From: Paludisphaera borealis
GTDB taxonomy: Bacteria; Planctomycetota; Planctomycetia; Isosphaerales; Isosphaeraceae
Direction of reading: 5' to 3'
Length of the DNA: 64,000 nt
Assembly (NCBI RefSeq): GCF_001956985.1
Contig: NZ_CP019082.1
Span: 5,022,001 to 5,086,000 of the forward strand
In this document: positions 1-7,411 of the stretch, piece after piece
Layout of the letters: the number at the start of each line of letters is the position of its first letter
Numbering within the stretch: position 1 is the stretch's first letter
The notes under the pieces: generated by a model
What the model was told of the DNA's origin: nothing
Database searches by the model: none
What the model saw: only the letters and a program-made list of their open reading frames with translations
Program-made: the position numbers and the translations under genes

Positions 1-196
1 TGAACCATTTCATCGACCAGGAGTAGCTGTTGTGGCGATCTCCGAACCCGGGGAGACTGATCTGCTTGAATCCCGACTGGGCGATCTGACCAGGACTGGC
101 CCGGGTAAGCAGGAGCAGCGCGACGGCCGCGAGACCCCAGATCCGACGAGATGGAAATGACCGATATGAGCCGATCGGACGGGAAAGAAGTGGCAT
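1..196 (-). CDS. Secreted protein of unknown function, 5' part only
   Basis: An open frame on the minus strand starts at an ATG at 194-196 and is still open at the window edge, giving 65 residues. A GAGG motif lies just upstream of the ATG. The product begins with basic residues followed by a hydrophobic stretch (WGLAAVALLLLTRASPGQ), which looks like a signal peptide. The mature part starts with a stretch containing GFGDRHNSYSWSMKWF, which resembles the first blade of secreted planctomycete and myxobacterial proteins of Kelch/beta-propeller type, but that match is from memory. The gene follows the last gene of the PKS operon on the same strand. It may be a separate unit, because a strong inverted repeat lies between them. 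Confidence 0.7.
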   Translation of the reverse strand, partial: MPLLSRPIGSYRSFPSRRIWGLAAVALLLLTRASPGQIAQSGFKQISLPGFGDRHNSYSWSMKWF

Positions 197-271
197 CGCA
201 AACTCCTCGGGTCGCCTAGTCCTGCCGCGATCCGCGGCCGACTCGCTCTGCTGGGACGAAACGCGAAGCGC

Positions 272-294
272 TCGTACTCCACCGTGGAGTACGA
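272..294 (-). terminator. Perfect 11-bp inverted repeat after the FkbM gene (possible terminator)
   Basis: The arms TCGTACTCCAC and GTGGAGTACGA are perfect reverse complements separated by a single C. The element begins one base beyond the stop codon of the last PKS-operon gene. As RNA it would fold into a strong hairpin with a loop of 3-5 bases. No U-run follows, so it may be a Rho-type or mRNA-stabilising hairpin. It could equally be an operator for the next gene. Confidence 0.5.
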
Positions 295-295
295 T

Positions 296-1282
296 TCAAC
301 GAACAGGGCCTCCATCGCCCCGACGATCGGAGGTATGGGCCGTCAGAGTCTCGGGGTCGCTCGGACGCGCGTGGCGGCGTCGATCGATCGAGCCGACCGC
401 GACCGGCGAGGCCGCGGAATGGAAATCCCTCGACGCCGACGCGTCGGGGCGCTCCCTGCCGGCGAAAACCATGTAGACGTTGCTTGACTCGAACAGCCAC
501 TCCTGCCCGACCTCGATCCGCGCGAATCCGGCGTCTTCGAGCATCCGGCGCACGCCCTCGACGCGATCGTCGATGTCGTGGACCTCGACCGCCAAGGCCT
601 CGATTTTGGGCCAATCGGCCGGGACGACGCCGCCGAGCACTTTCAGTTCCGCCCCCTCGACGTCGACCTTTAGGAAATCGACCCGGGTAATCGACTCCTC
701 GGCGATGATCTGGGAAAGCGTCTTCAACCTGCACGGTGCCGGCACGACTTTCGACTCGACCCTTCGGATGAGCCAGTCGAGGGCCTGGCTTGCGATCGGC
801 CGTGGCAACCGCTTCAGCCATCGGGGGGTGATCGACTGGAAGTCAGCCGGCGGGTCGGGCCTCAGCAAGGATTGGACGAGTTGTCGACGATCCGTCAGGC
901 CGCCCGGTTCGAGGGATGAGAGAGCGGAGGCGAGTGGACGGTCGTAGAAGACCGCCTCACCGGGATGGTCGGAAAGGGCGCAGCGCAGGGGCCTGGCCGG
1001 TGACGTCGGGAAGTGTTCGCGAAGATTGCGCTCGAGGTCCGCGTAGGCGAGCGGCCCGGGTTCGAGAGCGATCAGGTTGACGTCGCCCCCGCACCGCTGG
1101 AGCACCTCCAGCGAGAACAGTCCGATGTTCGCTCCGACGTCGACGACCGTCATGCCGGGAACGAAGGCGACTCCGTAATGGAAATAATCGAGGATCAGTT
1201 GATAGAGTCGCACGGTATTGGGCGTCGCCCCGTGCGCCGCCAGGCCGTTGGGCAGCATGGTCTTCGGAGACTTGCGTTGCAT
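296..1282 (-). CDS. FkbM-family SAM-dependent methyltransferase (first copy)
   Basis: This 328-residue protein carries the FkbM methyltransferase hallmarks: the SAM-binding motif VVDVGANIGLFSLE near residue 45, an acidic ALEPG segment, and the family signature FLKVDVEGAELKVL near residue 225. FkbM enzymes usually O-methylate polyketide- or sugar-linked hydroxyls. The ATG at 1282 is chosen because GAGGAG lies about 10 bases upstream; the longer frame beyond it is low in recognisable sequence. It is the last gene of the PKS operon, 56 bp behind a paralogous FkbM gene. The tail after about residue 280 is rich in Arg, Ser and Asp and probably disordered. The substrate is inferred to be the PKS product or its sugar. 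Confidence 0.85.
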   Translation of the reverse strand: MQRKSPKTMLPNGLAAHGATPNTVRLYQLILDYFHYGVAFVPGMTVVDVGANIGLFSLEVLQRCGGDVNLIALEPGPLAYADLERNLREHFPTSPARPLRCALSDHPGEAVFYDRPLASALSSLEPGGLTDRRQLVQSLLRPDPPADFQSITPRWLKRLPRPIASQALDWLIRRVESKVVPAPCRLKTLSQIIAEESITRVDFLKVDVEGAELKVLGGVVPADWPKIEALAVEVHDIDDRVEGVRRMLEDAGFARIEVGQEWLFESSNVYMVFAGRERPDASASRDFHSAASPVAVGSIDRRRHARPSDPETLTAHTSDRRGDGGPVR

Positions 1283-1338
1283 CGCGATCGACTCCTCTCG
1301 TCCTCGGGGTGAAAGCTCCGGACCGATTGAACCGTCAG

Positions 1339-2217
1339 CTAGACCGCCACCGGGCCGCCTGGCTGGACGAGCGCCTGGGACGATCGGGCTGAGGAGCCGG
1401 CCCCCGGTTTTCGACGTCGGGCATAGAGCAGGGACACCGGGGATCGACGGTCCTCGTTGGTGTGGTCGATCGCGACCTGATAGCCCCGGTCTTCGAGCCA
1501 CTCCGACATGCCTTCCGCCCCCGACTCCACGTCGTGCACCTCCACGACCAACTGCTTGATCTTCCTCCAGTCCGCCTCGTCGACTCCTCGCAGGACGTCC
1601 CACTCGCTCCCCTCCACGTCAACCTTGAGCAGGTCGATTCTGTCGATTCCGTGGTCGGAGATGGTCTTCGAGAGTCGGGTGAGCGTACAGACGCGATCTT
1701 TCTTCCGGGAGGCGTAATAGAGCAGCCCGCTCACTCCCCACGAACGGACCTTCTCGCGCGCTTCTCGCAGGCGTCCGCCGCCTCCGGCTCTCTGGTCGCC
1801 CATGCGGATCAGAATGTCTCTCAGGTCCGCCCAGCGTTTCTCCAGGCGGTCGGGGCACGATGTCGAGAAGCAAGGAAGGTGCGGGTAATAGGTGAAAACC
1901 GCCTGGCCCTCCCGGTCCGAAAGGCCCGCGTTCCGCAGGACGATTCTTCCTTCCAGGCGGCTCGTATTGAGGCGCAGGGATTCGAAGATGTCGGGAACGG
2001 GCTCGAAGGCGTAAAGAGTGACGTCCCGCAGGGTCTCGCCCAGAAAGAGAGAAAACAGCCCCAGGTTCGCCCCGACGTCCACGACGACGTCTCCTTCTTG
2101 GAGTTCAATGCCGTTCCTGACATAGACTTGCTTGTTGAAGATCTCGTCGAAGAGCAGGCGCGCCTCGCCCCGACTGTGACCGTGAATCACCATCCCGTTG
2201 GGCATGCGAATCTTCAT
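1339..2217 (-). CDS. FkbM-family SAM-dependent methyltransferase (second copy)
   Basis: A 292-residue FkbM-type methyltransferase with the SAM motif VVDVGANLGLFSLFLG near residue 45, YAFEPVP about 25 residues later, and LLKVDVEGSEWDVLRG near residue 195. It is clearly paralogous to the next gene downstream, including the long insert between the SAM-binding half and the KVDVEG motif, so the pair probably arose by tandem duplication. The ATG at 2217 is preferred over the one at 2232 because GAGGAG sits at good spacing before it. It lies 27 bp behind the glycosyltransferase gene. The likely role is methylation of a hydroxyl group on the assembled chain or on an attached sugar. Confidence 0.86.
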   Translation of the reverse strand: MKIRMPNGMVIHGHSRGEARLLFDEIFNKQVYVRNGIELQEGDVVVDVGANLGLFSLFLGETLRDVTLYAFEPVPDIFESLRLNTSRLEGRIVLRNAGLSDREGQAVFTYYPHLPCFSTSCPDRLEKRWADLRDILIRMGDQRAGGGGRLREAREKVRSWGVSGLLYYASRKKDRVCTLTRLSKTISDHGIDRIDLLKVDVEGSEWDVLRGVDEADWRKIKQLVVEVHDVESGAEGMSEWLEDRGYQVAIDHTNEDRRSPVSLLYARRRKPGAGSSARSSQALVQPGGPVAV

Positions 2218-2244
2218 CACGATTCTCCTCATCGAGGGAGAGGG

Positions 2245-3573
2245 TTAGTGGGCGAGGGTCTCCGCCCGCTCGCTCGCGGTCGACGACCGCATCGCGAGAG
2301 ATTCCAGCAATTCGGCGGCCCCAACTGGGCCGGGATGGTCGGCCATGATCCGGGCGATCCGACGGGCGTTGAGGCGGAAGCTCGGCTCGTTCAGGACGCG
2401 CTCGACGGCGGCGCGGAGGCCGGCCGGCGTGCAACGGCGCGGCGTGAGCCTCAGGCTGGCGCCGGCCTCCACGACGCGCCGGGCGTTGTCCGGCTTGTCC
2501 CAGTGCGTGGGCACGATGATGAGGGGCACGCCGAGCTGGAGCGCGGTCAATACGGTGCCGGCCCCCCCCGTCGTCACCAGGACCGAGCAACGAGGGAGCA
2601 AGTCGCTGTGACTGACCCACCGTTCGACGCGGATGTTCGGGGCGATCGGGCCGAGGCCGAGCTCGTCCGGATCGCGCTGAGAGCCGGTGGTCAGGATGGC
2701 CTGCATGGGGAGGTTCGCTAGCCCCCTGGCCGCGGCGCGGAGCACGACCGGATCTTGATAATGCGCCGTGCCCTCGGTGACGTGCACCCACGGCTCGTCG
2801 GTCGGGAGTTGGTCCAGCCACGCGGGGGCGGGCGCGCCGTCGGCCTTGTTCCACACGCAAGGCCCGACGTAGTGGACGCTCGGCGGGAGGTCGCGGCGGT
2901 CGTAGTCGATCTCGCGCACGCTTGGGATCAGGTAGAGCGGCAGCCTCGCCATGTGCGCGTTCACCGAGCTTTCCATCGGCGCCAGCCCGTGCGACGCGCG
3001 AATCATGTTGACGTGCCGGCGGACGCCGACGGCCAGAACGTCGCCGAGCTTCGTCACGGCCTTTGCCAGCAGGCGGGTGCGAAAAGTCCGAGGCGATGGC
3101 AGTCCCGGGCCCCCCGGTGGGGCGTCGGGGCCGGGGATGAGGCAGCCCATCAGCGTCGTCAGGATCGCCACCGGCACGGGCGACGTCTCGCCGAGGATCA
3201 CGATCGGCCCCCACATCCCCGTCTCGGTCACGACGACGTCGGGCCGCCACTCCTCGATGATCTCCTGAATGTCGGCGACCTGTTCGGGGAGCGTCCCGGC
3301 CAGCCAGTCGCGGAACGCGCGGATCAATAGGCGGGGCGAGTGCCACCCAAGCGTCGCTCTCGTCTCGGCCGCCTGGACCGCCTCCCAGATGGGGGCTTCT
3401 CGCAGGTGATTGAACGGGAACAGGACGACGCCCTGGGGCTCGATCGTGGCCCGCGTGCTCTCGCTGCTGTAGAAGGCCACCTCGTGCCCCCGCGCCTTCA
3501 GCGCCCTGGCGACGCTCATGAATGGGTTGATATGACCCACGAACGGCCATACGGTGAACAAGTAACGAGCCAT
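2245..3573 (-). CDS. Family 1 (MGT/UGT-type) glycosyltransferase
   Basis: This 442-residue protein is a GT-B glycosyltransferase of the macrolide/UDP-glucuronosyl type. The N-terminal acceptor domain begins with PFVGHINPFMSVARALKARG, the usual HxxP-type opening with the putative catalytic His. The C-terminal nucleotide-sugar domain has the signature GGAGTVLTALQLGVPLIIVP followed by DKPDNARRVVEAG. Such enzymes transfer sugars from UDP- or TDP-sugars to hydroxylated lipids, macrolides or carotenoids. A perfect AGGAGGG lies before the ATG, and the gene starts 9 bp after the SDR gene. In context it most likely glycosylates the polyketide or fatty product. No membrane segment is evident, so it should act in the cytoplasm. 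Confidence 0.9.
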   Translation of the reverse strand: MARYLFTVWPFVGHINPFMSVARALKARGHEVAFYSSESTRATIEPQGVVLFPFNHLREAPIWEAVQAAETRATLGWHSPRLLIRAFRDWLAGTLPEQVADIQEIIEEWRPDVVVTETGMWGPIVILGETSPVPVAILTTLMGCLIPGPDAPPGGPGLPSPRTFRTRLLAKAVTKLGDVLAVGVRRHVNMIRASHGLAPMESSVNAHMARLPLYLIPSVREIDYDRRDLPPSVHYVGPCVWNKADGAPAPAWLDQLPTDEPWVHVTEGTAHYQDPVVLRAAARGLANLPMQAILTTGSQRDPDELGLGPIAPNIRVERWVSHSDLLPRCSVLVTTGGAGTVLTALQLGVPLIIVPTHWDKPDNARRVVEAGASLRLTPRRCTPAGLRAAVERVLNEPSFRLNARRIARIMADHPGPVGAAELLESLAMRSSTASERAETLAH

Positions 3574-3582
3574 GTCGCCCTC

Positions 3583-4557
3583 CTACTCCGATTCAATCTG
3601 GTCGTAAGTCGCCTCGGCCATGGCCCCTGACGCGGCCCGGTTACGCGACGCGGCGACGGAGGCGCCTAGCTCCGGGTCGCGGGGATGTGCGGCGGGCCCG
3701 GCCGCCTGGTCGTTCTTGATATGCCGGAGCAACGTTCCAAAATAGAGCCAGTCGAAGACCCGGTCGGGCATCAGCCCGCGCAGGGCGATGGCGACCGAAG
3801 CGGGCCGTCCGACGACGTATCGCATCCGAGGCCATCGGCTCGTCAACGCGCGGTGCACGGCCTTCGCCACGTGGTGCGGCCTGGTCTTGCGCGTCTCCAC
3901 GAAACGGTCGGCCAGCGCCTCGTGATTCACGAACATCGCGTGATAGGGGCTCGCGGGATCGAGCGCGTGGGCGGCGTTTCCCCGATTGACCGACCACCGC
4001 GAGGTCTTGATGATCCCCGGTTCGATCAGGATCGAACGGATGCCGAACGGCTGGACCTCGAGGGCGAGCGCCTCGCCGAATCCTTCCTGGGCGAACTTGG
4101 TGGAAATATACGCGCTCAGGCCGAAGGTCGCGATCCGGCCGCCGACTGAGGAGATCGTCACGATCCGGCCTCGCCCGGCGGCTCGCATATGAGGGAGGAC
4201 CCGGCGTGTCACGTTCATCGTGCCGAACACATTGGCCTCGAAGACGTCGCGGATTTCGCACATCTGGAGATCCTCGAAGCACCCGCGCAGTCCGATGCCG
4301 GCGTTGTTGACGAGCCCGTAGACGCCGCCTCCCGACTCGACGATTGTCTCGACCGCTCGGTCGACGCTCTGGGAGTCGGTCACGTCGAGCTGGACGACGG
4401 TGAGCTCGACGCCGCGTTCCCCAGCCGCCTCGAGCACGGTCGGCCGATGTCCGAGGTCGCGGACTCCCGCGAAGACCCTGAAGCCGCGCCTGGCGAGGTA
4501 TAGGGCTGTCTCAAGCCCCAAGCCCGTCGAACTGCCGGTAACCAAGACGTTGTCCAT
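3583..4557 (-). CDS. Short-chain dehydrogenase/reductase (classical SDR)
   Basis: A 324-residue classical SDR. The N-terminus has the nucleotide-binding motif VTGSSTGLGLETALYLARRG; NNAGIG follows near residue 85; the active-site Ser (TISSVGG) and YISTK motif lie near residues 135-155. The ATG at 4557 is chosen because AAGGAG lies 7 bases upstream; the open frame continues upstream without family sequence. The C-terminal 30-40 residues beyond the fold are Ala/Arg-rich. The gene sits 11 bp behind the hydrolase gene and 9 bp before the glycosyltransferase. It probably reduces or oxidises a keto/hydroxyl group on the PKS product or its sugar. The exact substrate cannot be read from sequence. Confidence 0.9.
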   Translation of the reverse strand: MDNVLVTGSSTGLGLETALYLARRGFRVFAGVRDLGHRPTVLEAAGERGVELTVVQLDVTDSQSVDRAVETIVESGGGVYGLVNNAGIGLRGCFEDLQMCEIRDVFEANVFGTMNVTRRVLPHMRAAGRGRIVTISSVGGRIATFGLSAYISTKFAQEGFGEALALEVQPFGIRSILIEPGIIKTSRWSVNRGNAAHALDPASPYHAMFVNHEALADRFVETRKTRPHHVAKAVHRALTSRWPRMRYVVGRPASVAIALRGLMPDRVFDWLYFGTLLRHIKNDQAAGPAAHPRDPELGASVAASRNRAASGAMAEATYDQIESE

Positions 4558-4568
4558 GCGCGGGCTCC

Positions 4569-5447
4569 TTATGCTCTCAACTGCGCTGGGCGAGGGATGG
4601 CGACGCGACCGTCCTCCGCCGCCGAAGGCGGGGCCAAGGATTCGATCAAGTGGCCCACGACAGCCTCGGGCTGTTCGAGCGGCCCGAAATGGCCCCACTC
4701 AGACGAGGGGAGCATCACCGACCGGGCGTTGGGCAAGTGCTCGAGCAGGTAGTCGTGGCTCCCGAGGAACGCCGACCCCTCGGCGTAGATCAGGTGGACT
4801 GGAGCCTCGACGCGGGGAATGTTCTCGAGGGTCAGGTCGCCGACTACTTCGTAATCGCTGGTCAGCGGGGTCGAGTCCAGGACGCGCAGGAATTTCTCGG
4901 GATTGCGCGGCAGGCCTCGAAGGGGTCCCCACTTTTTGGGCAGGCTCATGCTGAGCCGGACCATATATTCAAGGTCGCAACGATGCTCCGGCGGTACCGT
5001 GACGCCCGACCGTTCCAGCACCTCGACCCAGTAGGTCCACCCCACCCAATCTTCTCGGGTGCGGAGGTGGATCAAGGCCGGCAGCGCGGCCTCGACGGCT
5101 CCGACCTGAAGGACGCGGCTTGGATTTCGAAAGGCGTAATAGAGCGCGATGTCCGCGCCGTAACTGTGCCCCACGAGGTTCGCCTGCTCGATCCCCAAGT
5201 CATCCAGAAGACCTTCCAGGTCCGCGGCCATGTCTGTGGCGGTGTAGCCAGAGGGGGGCATGTCGCTGTAGCCGTGGCCTCGAAGATCGTAGGTCAAGAT
5301 CCGGAAGTGGTCCGCGAGCATCGGGACGATCTTCAGGTGCCACACGGCCAGGTTGCCGGTGAGGCCGTGGATCATCACAAGATCAGGGCCCCGGCCGGTG
5401 CGCTGATAATGGAGTTTCAGACCGCTTTGAAGGGTCGCTTTTGGCAT
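4569..5447 (-). CDS. Alpha/beta-fold hydrolase
   Basis: A 292-residue alpha/beta hydrolase. MIHGLTGNLAVWHL near residue 25 forms the oxyanion region, TYDLRGHGYSDMP follows, and the nucleophile elbow is GHSYGAD near residue 95. The catalytic His is probably in SEWGHFGPLEQPEAV near residue 260, and the acid is expected in the LIYAEGS segment. The start at 5447 follows GGGAGG at good spacing. It is translated within the PKS operon, 17 bp after the phosphatase-like gene. It could act as a chain-releasing thioesterase or editing enzyme, because the two megasynthases show no integral thioesterase domain. That role is inferred; a detoxifying esterase is also possible. Confidence 0.88.
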   Translation of the reverse strand: MPKATLQSGLKLHYQRTGRGPDLVMIHGLTGNLAVWHLKIVPMLADHFRILTYDLRGHGYSDMPPSGYTATDMAADLEGLLDDLGIEQANLVGHSYGADIALYYAFRNPSRVLQVGAVEAALPALIHLRTREDWVGWTYWVEVLERSGVTVPPEHRCDLEYMVRLSMSLPKKWGPLRGLPRNPEKFLRVLDSTPLTSDYEVVGDLTLENIPRVEAPVHLIYAEGSAFLGSHDYLLEHLPNARSVMLPSSEWGHFGPLEQPEAVVGHLIESLAPPSAAEDGRVAIPRPAQLRA

Positions 5448-5464
5448 TCCATCCTCCCAGCCGT

Positions 5465-7081
5465 TTATTCCAGGTATCCGAGGGCCGACAGTCGCTTCAG
5501 GACCAGTTGCTCTTCTTCCGCGTCGAGGGCGGCGTCCGCGCCCATCGGCTCGGGTGCCATGACCGCCGCGACGGGGGTGCGGACTCCGGTCGCTTTCACG
5601 ACTCGCCTCGGCGACGATCCCGCTTCGAGCGCTTGGAGAGGGAGGCGTCCGGAGAGGTCGTCGGGGATTGGCATCCCCAAGCTGTGGAGCACGAAGGGTG
5701 CGACGTCCAGCAGCGAAAGCTCCGCGACGGACGCGCCGCGATGGACGCCCGGCCCTCTCGCCAGGAAGACGCCCTCCGGGCGGTGGGTGCCCGCGGGCTC
5801 GGGTCGCCGACCCATGACGGAGTCCGACCGGAGGATGGAGACCACGGCGTCGCCTTCCAGTCGGACGGTCAAGTCCGGGGCCCAGGGTTCGAACGGGCCG
5901 GCGAAGACGTCGTCGCGCGCCCAGACCTCGGCCACCACAGGACGGCCGGTCTCGGGATGACGGAGACCCATTAATCCCTCCACCAGCTCGTCGCGGACCC
6001 GATCGTAGGCTTCGGCCGGCACGCCCACGGTTCCGTCCGACGTGGGCCGGACGATATGGATTCCCTGGCTGCTCGGCGTGGCGCCGTAGGCCGTCGTCCG
6101 TTCCCAGTCCATCTCGAAGACGTGGCGGGCGATCTGATTGATGCCGACCTGGTGCGTCGCGTCCGGCCGCGCGCCCCGATCGCCGGCCCAGGCCAGACGG
6201 CCCTGCCGTTCGAGCCAGGTGTTGATGTAGAAGATGTCGGAGGTCGGCCCGAATCCGTGATCGGACGCGAAAACGACGGTCGCGCCGGGCCCGGCGCTGG
6301 AGACGATTTCGGCGATCAACCCGTCGAGCTCGCGGAAGTAATTCTCGCACGCCGATTGGACTTCATGCTCCCATGGCGTCGGTCGCTCCGGCGCGAGCGA
6401 CGGGTCGAGAAACCGCCAGCAGAGATGTTGAAGCTTGTCCACGCCGTCGAAGAGGATCGCGCTGAAGTCCGCGGGCTCCTCCCGCATGAGGTAAAGGAAG
6501 ATCTCGGTCCAGCGCCGCTCTCGACGCGTGTGAAGCATGATCCAATCGAGGTATTCCTCGGCGGCGCACCCCTCGAGCACCTTCTCCTCGAGCGCCATGT
6601 CGTGGGACAGCTCGCGCGGGTTGAAGGAAGGGAGCTCCTTTAAGCGATCGAAGAGGGCCGCCGGCCGGCAACCCAGCCGAAGCTGTCGCCAGGGCATCCA
6701 TCCGCCCGGCACCAAGCAGCCGTTGAGCGCCGGCGGCGGGAACATGAGGGGGAAGTTCAGCACGTTGCTTCGCAGGCCGCATTCGCCGGCCATCGACCAG
6801 ATCGTGGCGGCCTGGACGTCGTGCGACGTGGTGAACCGGAAGTACCGGCTGTTCGGCGTCTCCTTCTGGAAGAAGTCGAAGACGCCGTGTTCGCCCGGCC
6901 GCTTTCCGGTCATCAGCGACGTCCAGGCCGGCGGCGTAAGCGGAGGGATGACCGAGCGCAGGGTCGCTCGGACTCCCTCGGCGACGAGGTCGCGGAGAAA
7001 GGGCATGACGCCGCCAGCCATCAAGGGATCGAGTACGGTGAACGTCGCCCCGTCGAGCCCGATCAGGATCGTCTTCGCCAT
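5465..7081 (-). CDS. Alkaline phosphatase superfamily protein (type I phosphodiesterase/nucleotide pyrophosphatase-like)
   Basis: A 538-residue member of the alkaline phosphatase superfamily. The metal-binding Asp is in LIGLDGATF at the N-terminus; the Thr nucleophile is likely in TPPAWTSLMTGKRPGEHGV near residue 50; ASDHGFGP near residue 285 provides the paired metal Asp/His; a C-terminal GTHRPEGVF supplies another His. No signal peptide is seen, so it is probably cytoplasmic. Its ATG overlaps the ACP stop codon by one base (TGATG), implying translational coupling. Related enzymes cleave phosphodiesters or phosphonates and transfer phosphoryl or head groups. Here it may process a phosphorylated or nucleotide-linked intermediate of the lipid product, which is inference from context. 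Confidence 0.85.
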   Translation of the reverse strand: MAKTILIGLDGATFTVLDPLMAGGVMPFLRDLVAEGVRATLRSVIPPLTPPAWTSLMTGKRPGEHGVFDFFQKETPNSRYFRFTTSHDVQAATIWSMAGECGLRSNVLNFPLMFPPPALNGCLVPGGWMPWRQLRLGCRPAALFDRLKELPSFNPRELSHDMALEEKVLEGCAAEEYLDWIMLHTRRERRWTEIFLYLMREEPADFSAILFDGVDKLQHLCWRFLDPSLAPERPTPWEHEVQSACENYFRELDGLIAEIVSSAGPGATVVFASDHGFGPTSDIFYINTWLERQGRLAWAGDRGARPDATHQVGINQIARHVFEMDWERTTAYGATPSSQGIHIVRPTSDGTVGVPAEAYDRVRDELVEGLMGLRHPETGRPVVAEVWARDDVFAGPFEPWAPDLTVRLEGDAVVSILRSDSVMGRRPEPAGTHRPEGVFLARGPGVHRGASVAELSLLDVAPFVLHSLGMPIPDDLSGRLPLQALEAGSSPRRVVKATGVRTPVAAVMAPEPMGADAALDAEEEQLVLKRLSALGYLE

Positions 7082-7386
7082 CACACCACGCCTCCGGGCG
7101 CCGTCGCCCTCTGCTGCCCGCAGATCAGGTCCACCAGCTCGCCGATGGTGACGTCCCTCTGATCCGCTTCCTGCTTCCCCAGCTCGGCTAGGAACTCGGA
7201 GAACGGGAGCTGTCCGTACCGCTCCTGAAGCTCCGAGCCGAGGATCACCAGATCGAGCGAGTCCATCGCGAGATCGCCCAGGAGGCGCGTCTCCGCCGTG
7301 ATCTCGTCCGAGTATTCCCAATCCCCTGAGAGCTCGGTCATGAGGCTGAGCACTTCTTCGAGAACTTGCTTATGGGTAAACGTCAT
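7081..7386 (-). CDS. Free-standing acyl carrier protein
   Basis: A 101-residue acidic carrier protein. LLGDLAMDSLDLVILGSEL contains the DSL motif whose Ser (about residue 45) would carry 4'-phosphopantetheine. The downstream helix TIGELVDLICG matches the fourth helix of ACPs. The ATG at 7386 is preceded by GAGGAG; a longer frame upstream to 7440 has no ACP features. It starts 25 bp after the second PKS gene and is coupled to the phosphatase-like gene. Because the second megasynthase has no internal ACP and the first has only one, this protein may load, extend or offload intermediates for either. Confidence 0.92.
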   Translation of the reverse strand: MTFTHKQVLEEVLSLMTELSGDWEYSDEITAETRLLGDLAMDSLDLVILGSELQERYGQLPFSEFLAELGKQEADQRDVTIGELVDLICGQQRATAPGGVV

Positions 7387-7411
7387 GATCGCTCCTCTGG
7401 TCCTTCGACCG

